Of a stretch of DNA of 49,502 nt, positions 43,683-49,502 are shown piece after piece. This DNA is from JACJXF01 sp038316435 (lineage in GTDB: Bacteria; Bacteroidota; Bacteroidia; Bacteroidales; GCA-2748055). Location: positions 1 through 49,502 of the forward strand of contig JBBQAQ010000031.1 in the NCBI GenBank assembly GCA_038316435.1. The letters run 5' to 3'. Each line of letters opens with the position of its first letter. The stretch's first letter is position 1. Under the pieces are notes generated by a model that saw only the letters and a program-made list of their open reading frames with translations, had not been told where the DNA came from and did not search any database. Position numbers and translations under genes: made by a program.

Positions 43683-45461
43683 ATGCACACTGGAAAAAAG
43701 GTCGTTTATCAGGTTTTTACCAGACTGTTTGGTAATACTAATACCACAAATAAAGTTTGGGGAACCATCGCTGAAAATGGTGTTGGCAAGTTCAGTGACT
43801 TCACTGCCAAAGCGCTTAGGGAAATTAAAAATTTTGGTGTAACGCACATTTGGTACACCGGAGTTCCCCATCATGCACTAATAAACGATTACACGGCGTT
43901 CGGAATTAGCAATGATCATCCTGATGTTGTTAAAGGTCGCGCGGGATCTCCTTACGCGGTAAAGGATTATTATAACGTAAACCCTGATCTTGCTGATAAT
44001 CCGGCAAAGCGTTTACAGGAATTCAAAGCACTTATTGAACGTACTCACACAGAGGGTTTAAAACTTATTATTGATATCGTACCAAATCATGTTGCCCGCA
44101 AATATGAAGGCAAAACGAATCCTACTGGAGTTGTGGATTTTGGTGCCCGGGATAATCATCAGGTGTGTTATGAGGTAAACAACAATTTCTATTACAATCC
44201 TGGTGAACGATTTAAGACTCCTGAATGGATGAATGGTTATATTCCACTTGGAAAATCAGAACCTTACCCATTTGACACAAAATTTGAGGAGTATCCCGCA
44301 AAATGGACCGGAAATGGTTCACGTTTATCACAACCCCATTTTTACGACTGGTACGAAACTGTCAAATTAAACTATGGCGTTCGACCCGACGGAGCTCGCG
44401 ATTTTGATACATTACCTGAGGGTTATGACAAAAAGGATTATTCAGATCATTTTGAATTCTGGAAGAGGAAAGACGTTCCTGACACCTGGATAAAATTCAG
44501 AGATATTGCGCTTTACTGGACAGAAATGGGTGTAGATGGATTCCGATACGATATGGCGGAATTGGTTCCGGTTGAGTTCTGGAGTTTTATGAACTCCGCC
44601 ATTAAAATGAAAAATAAAGAGGCATTTCTTCTCGCAGAGGTTTATGATCCATGGCAGTACCGCAATTTTATTCATCTTGGGAAAATGGATTACCTCTATG
44701 ATAAAGTTGAAATGTATGATAGCTTGAAACGAATCATGCAAGGAAACGGGAATACCGATGAAATTTCCGCAATTCAGTATCATCTTGGTGATATAGAGCA
44801 TCATATGCTTCATTTTCTTGAAAACCACGATGAGCAAAGAATTGCAAGTCCTGAATTTGTTGGAAATCCTATGAAAGGTATGCCAGCCATGGTAGTTTCA
44901 GCAACACTCAGCACCTCTCCTACAATGATTTATTTCGGACAGGAAGTTGGAGAACCTGGTGCAGAAAATGCAGGCTTTGGTTCACATTCCCGGACATCTA
45001 TTTTTGATTATATTGGAGTTCCTAATCACCAACGCTGGCTAAATAATAAGAAGTTTGATGGTGGACAACTTTCCTCTGAGGAAAAGGAACTTCGTGAATT
45101 TTACAAACGCCTTCTGAATTTTACAATTAACAGTCCGGCATTGATGGGTGAATATTGGGAAACTCATAATCATAATCGTGCTTATACCCAATACTATAAT
45201 CATCATTTATTTTCATTTGTTCGTTTTTCGCGTGATGAAAAGCTAATTGTCGTCAGCAATTTTCATTCCTCTGACAGCTTTGGATTTGAACTGGGAATTC
45301 CCGGTGAAATCATAAGTAAATGGGCTTTTGCAGACGGTATTTACAAAGTTACAGATCAATTAGACAGCAGATTTACAGCGCAATTGCATGTGAATTTTGG
45401 GTATGGTAAGGTTCGAGTGGATATTCAACCACTTGGATCATTTATCTATAAGATTGAGTAG
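43683..45461 (+). CDS. Alpha-amylase family (GH13) enzyme
   Basis: A 592-residue enzyme with the (beta/alpha)8 marks of GH13: GVTHIWYTGVPHHA, LIIDIVPNHVARKYEG (region I), DGFRYDMAELVPVEFW (nucleophile Asp, region II), FLLAEVYDPWQY (acid/base Glu, region III) and LENHDEQRIASPEF (third Asp, region IV). A C-terminal beta domain follows (about 500-592). No signal peptide is seen at the ATG at 43683, so it is probably cytoplasmic and acts on maltodextrins or glycogen. Exact specificity is unreadable. No sus-type genes are adjacent. The gene before it is not linked (497-base gap). Confidence 0.9.
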   Translation: MHTGKKVVYQVFTRLFGNTNTTNKVWGTIAENGVGKFSDFTAKALREIKNFGVTHIWYTGVPHHALINDYTAFGISNDHPDVVKGRAGSPYAVKDYYNVNPDLADNPAKRLQEFKALIERTHTEGLKLIIDIVPNHVARKYEGKTNPTGVVDFGARDNHQVCYEVNNNFYYNPGERFKTPEWMNGYIPLGKSEPYPFDTKFEEYPAKWTGNGSRLSQPHFYDWYETVKLNYGVRPDGARDFDTLPEGYDKKDYSDHFEFWKRKDVPDTWIKFRDIALYWTEMGVDGFRYDMAELVPVEFWSFMNSAIKMKNKEAFLLAEVYDPWQYRNFIHLGKMDYLYDKVEMYDSLKRIMQGNGNTDEISAIQYHLGDIEHHMLHFLENHDEQRIASPEFVGNPMKGMPAMVVSATLSTSPTMIYFGQEVGEPGAENAGFGSHSRTSIFDYIGVPNHQRWLNNKKFDGGQLSSEEKELREFYKRLLNFTINSPALMGEYWETHNHNRAYTQYYNHHLFSFVRFSRDEKLIVVSNFHSSDSFGFELGIPGEIISKWAFADGIYKVTDQLDSRFTAQLHVNFGYGKVRVDIQPLGSFIYKIE

Positions 45462-45569
45462 AAAATTTCTTCAAAAAAGGAAGCGTTTTACTATATTCGC
45501 CAAAAAAAATTGATAACATAAAGTTAAAATCAAAAACTCAGGGTAATCCATTATTTATATCAAATACAA

Positions 45570-46838
45570 ATGAAATTTTTTACCAATTCCAGAGAATTAA
45601 GAAAGAACATAAAACAGCATTATTCAACGCTCAAAAGACCTATTTATTACAGCATTGCCATGGCATTGCTCATTTTTTCCTCCTACTTTACTTACAGGCA
45701 TTTTATGCCAAAAAGAATTGTTCCTGGGGGATTTGTTACTGGTGCCGTTGACATTGGTTCGGTAATTAGCAACGTTAATGCTCAAGGCACTGTAGTCCCT
45801 GAAAATGAAGTTTTCCTCAGAGCTTATTCTTCCGGAGTGATCAAGAAAATTATAAATAGTCCGGGTAGTCATATTAAAGCGGGTGATATTATTCTTCAGT
45901 TGGATACTGACCAGATTGCAAAAGACATAGAAAATGATGTGGATCAGCTTAATGTAATGAAGAATAATTTATGGAAAAACCGGCTTAATGCTACAAGCAC
46001 AAAAGTAGATCTTGAATATAATATGGAAATGAAGAAGTTAAATATTACTTCGTTAAAATCAGATCTGACTGACCAGGAACAACTTTTGGAAGTGGGCGGA
46101 ATTTCTCCCGCGAAAGTTGAAAAAACCAGACAAGAGCTTGTTATTGCAGATATGGAATTGAAAACCACTCAGCAAAAAAATACTATTCGCCTCAAACAAC
46201 TAGATGCTGAGGAAGAAGGATTATTATTGCAGATTGCCATGAAAGAAAAAGAAATTGTAGAAAAGAATGAAACACTTTCTAAAATGACTGTTCGTGCTCC
46301 GTCGGCCGGAATTGTGCTGAATATCTATAAAAAAGAAGGGGAAAAGGTCAATAGTGACGAGTTATTGGCGCAGATTTCAAACATGACATCCTTCAAAATA
46401 AATGCATCAATCAGCGAAGATTATGCTGATATTGTAAAAACCGGAGGGGAAGTTAGTGCCAATGTGAATGAAGAATCTCTGGAGGGAAAAATTGGTAGAG
46501 TGTTACCTGTTATTGAGAACAATAAAGTGAACTTCGAGGTATTTTTGACGGAAAATATTCATCCGGATCTTATTCCAAACCTTAATGTTAATCTGAATGT
46601 TGTTAGTTCTGCCAGGGATAGTGTAATGAGAATTCACAGTGGTGAAGCGTTCAGTAATGACGACAAGCAGTTTGTCTTTATTGTGAAGGGCAGTAAGGCC
46701 ATCCGGAAAGAAATTATTACCGGACTCAAAGGAAGTGAATACATTGAAATAATTTCAGGTGCAAGCATAGGTGATGTTTTGATATTATCTGATATTTCAG
46801 CATACCGGCATATGAGAGAAGTAGTAATTGAAAATTAA
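45570..46838 (+). CDS. HlyD-family periplasmic adaptor (membrane fusion protein)
   Basis: A 422-residue protein with one membrane segment near residues 28-44 (YYSIAMALLIFSSYFTYRHF), a biotinyl-lipoyl-like half (VIKKIINSPGSHIKAGDIIL), a coiled-coil hairpin at about 110-235 (KKLNITSLKSDLTDQEQLLE), the second lipoyl half (KMTVRAPSAGIVLNIYKKEG) and a beta-barrel to about 350. It would join an inner-membrane pump to an outer-membrane channel. The TolC-family gene follows after 11 bases. No ABC or RND pump gene is next to them. Confidence 0.9.
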   Translation: MKFFTNSRELRKNIKQHYSTLKRPIYYSIAMALLIFSSYFTYRHFMPKRIVPGGFVTGAVDIGSVISNVNAQGTVVPENEVFLRAYSSGVIKKIINSPGSHIKAGDIILQLDTDQIAKDIENDVDQLNVMKNNLWKNRLNATSTKVDLEYNMEMKKLNITSLKSDLTDQEQLLEVGGISPAKVEKTRQELVIADMELKTTQQKNTIRLKQLDAEEEGLLLQIAMKEKEIVEKNETLSKMTVRAPSAGIVLNIYKKEGEKVNSDELLAQISNMTSFKINASISEDYADIVKTGGEVSANVNEESLEGKIGRVLPVIENNKVNFEVFLTENIHPDLIPNLNVNLNVVSSARDSVMRIHSGEAFSNDDKQFVFIVKGSKAIRKEIITGLKGSEYIEIISGASIGDVLILSDISAYRHMREVVIEN

Positions 46839-46849
46839 GAGAGTATAAT

Positions 46850-48331
46850 ATGAAGAAATTATATTTGCCCTTATTTTTCTTTTCGCTTGTGAATGTACAC
46901 GCAAATGGAGTGGATTTAAGGGATACCATAACTCTGAGTCTGCAGAATGTAGTTGATCTGGCAGTTGTACAATCTTCCGCTGTAAAAAATGCACAGAATC
47001 AAAATGTAAATTATTACTGGAGATATAAAAATTTTCAATCTCGATTCAGGCCACAGCTTATGCTAAGCGGGAATTTGCCCAATTATGCCCAAACAACATC
47101 ACCAGTTACTCAACCCGACGGCAGCATTGAATTCAAACAGGTTGCAAACTTACAAACCTCTGCTAATCTATCATTGAATCAATCTATTCCACTTCTTGGA
47201 ACCTACGTTTATGCGGCAACATCTTTATACCGGATTCAGGATTTTAAAACAAATTCCACCGAGTTTTCGGGCACGCCGTTTTCCATTGGTTTTTCTCAGC
47301 CAATTTTTGCTCATAACTGGATGAAATGGAACAGAATCCTTGAACCCTTGCTGTTTGAACAAGCTAATAAAGATTTCGTTGAATCAATTGAAGATATTTC
47401 ACTTTGGGCTACACAACGGTTTTTCCGCTACCTGAAAGTTCAAACAAATTTCAATCTTGCAACTAGCAACCTGAAGAATAGTCAGGATAACCTCAAAATA
47501 GCCGAAGCAAAGAAAAAACTTGGGCAGATTTCCGAAAATGATTTTTCCCGAATTCAGCTTTCAGTATTAAATGCACAAAAAGCTCTGAATAAGGCTCAGA
47601 TGGATCTGAAAAATGCTGATTTTGAATTGAAATCATTTATAGGACTTGGTCAAGAAAATGCCATAAAACTAAATATCCCTTTAAATATTGTCTTTTTCGA
47701 CATAGACCCAAAAGTTGCATTGGATGAAGCGAAACTTAACCGTAAGGAAACTCCAATGTTTGAGTTAAGGCTTAAAGAAGCTGACAGGCAATTAGATGAA
47801 GCGAAGAAAAATGGAGGATTGGGAGCAACTTTGACCGGAAGCTATGGTGCAACAAATAGTGCCGACTATTTTCAGAATGTTTATGTTAATCCGCAGAGAG
47901 AGCAAATTTTACGTCTTACAGTAAGTGTTCCGATACTCGACTGGGGCCGATCTGCCTCAGCAATCAAACTGGCTGAATCTAGGAAAGACCTTGTGGTTTA
48001 TGATGTTGAGAAAGATAAATTGGATTTTGAACGAGAAGTTATCGTTCAGGTTGAGCAGTTCGGATTGCTAAAAGATCAGCTCGCTACAGCTTTTGAGGCT
48101 GATAAAGTGGCAGAAAATGGCTACCTCATTGCCATTAGAAAATTTCAAAATGGCGAGATCAGTATTACTGACCTTAACATTTCATTATCTGAACGGGAAT
48201 CAGCAAAACGCGACTATATTGATTCACTGATGGATTATTGGGAAGCATACTATAATCTGAGAATTCTTACCCTTTATAATTTTGAACTTGGAGCAAAAAT
48301 AACTTATCTGAATCCAATGATTAACAATTAG
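46850..48331 (+). CDS. TolC-family outer-membrane channel protein
   Basis: A 493-residue protein with signal MKKLYLPLFFFSLVNVHANG and the two repeated helical barrel regions of TolC-type proteins: TLSLQNVVDLAVVQSSAVKN near the N-terminus, NLKIAEAKKKLGQISENDFS in the first helical hairpin, LRLTVSVPILDWGRSASAIK at the second beta part and FQNGEISITDLNISLSERES in the second hairpin. It forms the outer-membrane exit duct for the adaptor encoded 11 bases upstream. The cargo is unknown. Confidence 0.9.
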   Translation: MKKLYLPLFFFSLVNVHANGVDLRDTITLSLQNVVDLAVVQSSAVKNAQNQNVNYYWRYKNFQSRFRPQLMLSGNLPNYAQTTSPVTQPDGSIEFKQVANLQTSANLSLNQSIPLLGTYVYAATSLYRIQDFKTNSTEFSGTPFSIGFSQPIFAHNWMKWNRILEPLLFEQANKDFVESIEDISLWATQRFFRYLKVQTNFNLATSNLKNSQDNLKIAEAKKKLGQISENDFSRIQLSVLNAQKALNKAQMDLKNADFELKSFIGLGQENAIKLNIPLNIVFFDIDPKVALDEAKLNRKETPMFELRLKEADRQLDEAKKNGGLGATLTGSYGATNSADYFQNVYVNPQREQILRLTVSVPILDWGRSASAIKLAESRKDLVVYDVEKDKLDFEREVIVQVEQFGLLKDQLATAFEADKVAENGYLIAIRKFQNGEISITDLNISLSERESAKRDYIDSLMDYWEAYYNLRILTLYNFELGAKITYLNPMINN

Positions 48332-48403
48332 TTCCCGTGAAATGAATTTCATATAATTAATGCAACGCAGAGATAAAAAGAATTAGACTTAAACTTTAAA
48401 ATC

Positions 48404-48772
48404 ATGCTCATTATCGCAATTACCTTTATTTTCCTGGCCTGCATTTTATATACACTTGGTGTTTGGGCTGAAAAGATTCAAGGTAGACTTAAAATCTGGC
48501 ATCTGGTTGTTTTCTGGGCAGGTCTCACAGCCGATACAATTGGAACCGGTGCAATGGGCGAAATTTCCGGTTCACTTATTAAGTTTAATTTTCATGGAAT
48601 AACTGGAATGCTTGCAATAATTCTCATGTTGTTTCATGCTATCTGGGCCAGTATCGTTCTAAAGCGCAAAGATGAAACTATGATTCTGAAATTCCATAAA
48701 TTCAGTTTTGTAGTATGGATTATCTGGCTTATTCCTATGGTTACTGGTATGATATTTGGAGCATCAGTATAA
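48404..48772 (+). CDS. HsmA-like (TIGR03987) four-helix membrane protein
   Basis: A 122-residue membrane protein with four segments: residues 1-20, about 32-50, 62-85 and 100-120. Marks: LGVWAEKIQGRLKIWHLVVF, GLTADTIGTGAMGEISG, FHGITGMLAIILMLFHAIWA, and HKFSFVVWIIWLIPMVTGMI, with histidines placed as in heme-binding bundles. The name follows the HsmA/TIGR03987 family as remembered; function in this organism is unknown. It lies 72 bases after the TolC-family gene on the same strand. Confidence 0.75.
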   Translation: MLIIAITFIFLACILYTLGVWAEKIQGRLKIWHLVVFWAGLTADTIGTGAMGEISGSLIKFNFHGITGMLAIILMLFHAIWASIVLKRKDETMILKFHKFSFVVWIIWLIPMVTGMIFGASV

Positions 48773-48836
48773 AATATTGCATCAAAAATCTGATCAATAT
48801 TATCTTTAATTATTTTTCAAATTATACCTACATCAA

Positions 48837-49352
48837 ATGAAAACAAGAATCAAACATTCAATTTTACTAATGATTCTATTGTATGCTTTTGTTCCTGTCT
48901 TTTTATCAAATGCCCAATCAACCGAAGGTAAGCAAAGCAAAAAAACCAAAGAAGAGAAAAAAGCAGAAAAAGAGTTTGTTTTCGCACGCATAGATACATT
49001 GGTGAGAAATCAGCAATTCGTATTTAAAGCAGAGTTCGGATCACGCTCCAATGAAGTATTTGTTGTGGTCGATTCAGGATACGCAATGGTTCAAAACGGT
49101 AATCGTAATAACCTAGATGGTCGCGTTACACAGTTTAAAATGGATAGTAATCAAAAAAACAGAACGATAGCCTTAACAATTATGATGCGAGGTGAACTAT
49201 CAACTGCCGATATCTTTTTATTTATTGGGGAAAGTGGTGCCGGTACAGCAACCATTAAAAGCGATTTCCCGGGCTATTTCAGTTTCAACGGACAAGTGCT
49301 TGATTTTGAAAATGCAAATATTTACGATGGCGGATCAATTTTTATCCATTAA
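48837..49352 (+). CDS. DUF4251-family exported protein
   Basis: A 171-residue protein with signal MKTRIKHSILLMILLYAFVP and on to FLSNAQ, a lysine/glutamate-rich linker (about 32-45, GKQSKKTKEEKKAEKEFVFA), and one DUF4251 beta domain (RIDTLVRNQQFVFKAEFGSR, GYFSFNGQVLDFENANIYDG). DUF4251 proteins are common small exported proteins of Bacteroidota with unknown role. Monocistronic as far as the window shows; the last 150 bases (49353-49502) hold no gene. Confidence 0.85.
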   Translation: MKTRIKHSILLMILLYAFVPVFLSNAQSTEGKQSKKTKEEKKAEKEFVFARIDTLVRNQQFVFKAEFGSRSNEVFVVVDSGYAMVQNGNRNNLDGRVTQFKMDSNQKNRTIALTIMMRGELSTADIFLFIGESGAGTATIKSDFPGYFSFNGQVLDFENANIYDGGSIFIH

Positions 49353-49502
49353 TTTTAGATTTCAAATCATTACTGTCCCATTAAAATTTAAAAAAGTTCT
49401 TTGAAATATTTGAAATTTAGTTAGTTACAGAGATTTTTCAATTAAACGGATTTCAATTTGCATTTTTACATTTCTTAAAAAGATTTGCAAATGCATAAGG
49501 AT

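Noticed and set aside
1..49502. tRNA or rRNA genes
   Set aside because: No stretch with a recognisable tRNA core (GGTTCRANTCC with a CCA-type end and cloverleaf) or conserved rRNA segments was found by eye; a tRNAscan run would be decisive.

Overview
The window looks like a chromosomal piece of a Bacteroidota (Bacteroidales/Marinilabiliales-like) bacterium with moderately low GC. The reasons are the -7 promoter boxes of the form TAnnTTTG, a type IX secretion (T9SS) C-terminal sorting domain on a peptidase, a PorE-like TPR/PD40/OmpA protein, and families typical of the phylum (DUF4251, DUF6122, DUF1080, UbiA-like prenyltransferase, SpoIID outside spore formers, GH3/beta-lactamase fusion). No rRNA or tRNA gene was recognised. 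This is reading by eye: family names are from recognition of motifs, not from searches.

Positions 1-5.6 kb form a decaying accessory island. It holds a frameshifted zinc-metallopeptidase-like gene, a small lipoprotein, an intact HigB/HigA toxin-antitoxin pair, a DCL-family (DUF3223) gene broken by a one-base deletion and a nonsense codon, the start of what may be an HNH endonuclease gene, a VapB/VapC-like pair whose toxin has an internal TGA, and a doubly truncated AlbA_2/HATPase_c_4 gene with an internal stop. Between these genes are minus-strand remnants that resemble group II introns and two long imperfect palindromes resembling integron attC sites (arms TAAC.../...GTTA) that flank the higBA unit. 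Toxin-antitoxin cargo, attC-like folds and intron relics on the opposite strand suggest the debris of a gene-cassette array, but no integrase is visible.

Positions 5.7-9.1 kb are a minus-strand cluster surE - small membrane protein - lpxB - spoIID-like (5'-nucleotidase, lipid A synthesis, wall-related). pheT and a UbiA-family prenyltransferase follow on the plus strand (9.4-12.7 kb), then on the minus strand a large ABC transporter of unusual architecture with a redoxin gene 18 bases behind it (12.7-16.3 kb). galM and an M1 peptidase with a T9SS tail (16.6-19.6 kb) converge on ppk2; then come an XRE-cupin regulator, galK, a PAP2 phosphatase, and a glycosyltransferase/LtaS-like sulfatase-fold pair (22.8-26.3 kb).

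The second half carries two-domain DUF1080, DUF6122, a Gfo/Idh/MocA oxidoreductase, lipoprotein alkaline phosphatase, queE, the PorE-like protein, a relic of a DinD-like gene (33.75-33.96 kb), a secreted C1 peptidase, a YceI lipoprotein, a GH3-beta-lactamase fusion, a WD40 protein, tryptophanase with a 200-base repeat-containing leader, a TIP30-like NAD(P)-binding protein, a GH13 amylase, an HlyD-TolC export pair without a visible inner-membrane pump, an HsmA-like membrane protein and a DUF4251 protein. Most of this part is ordinary core or envelope biology; the first 5.6 kb is where the unexplained structure is concentrated.
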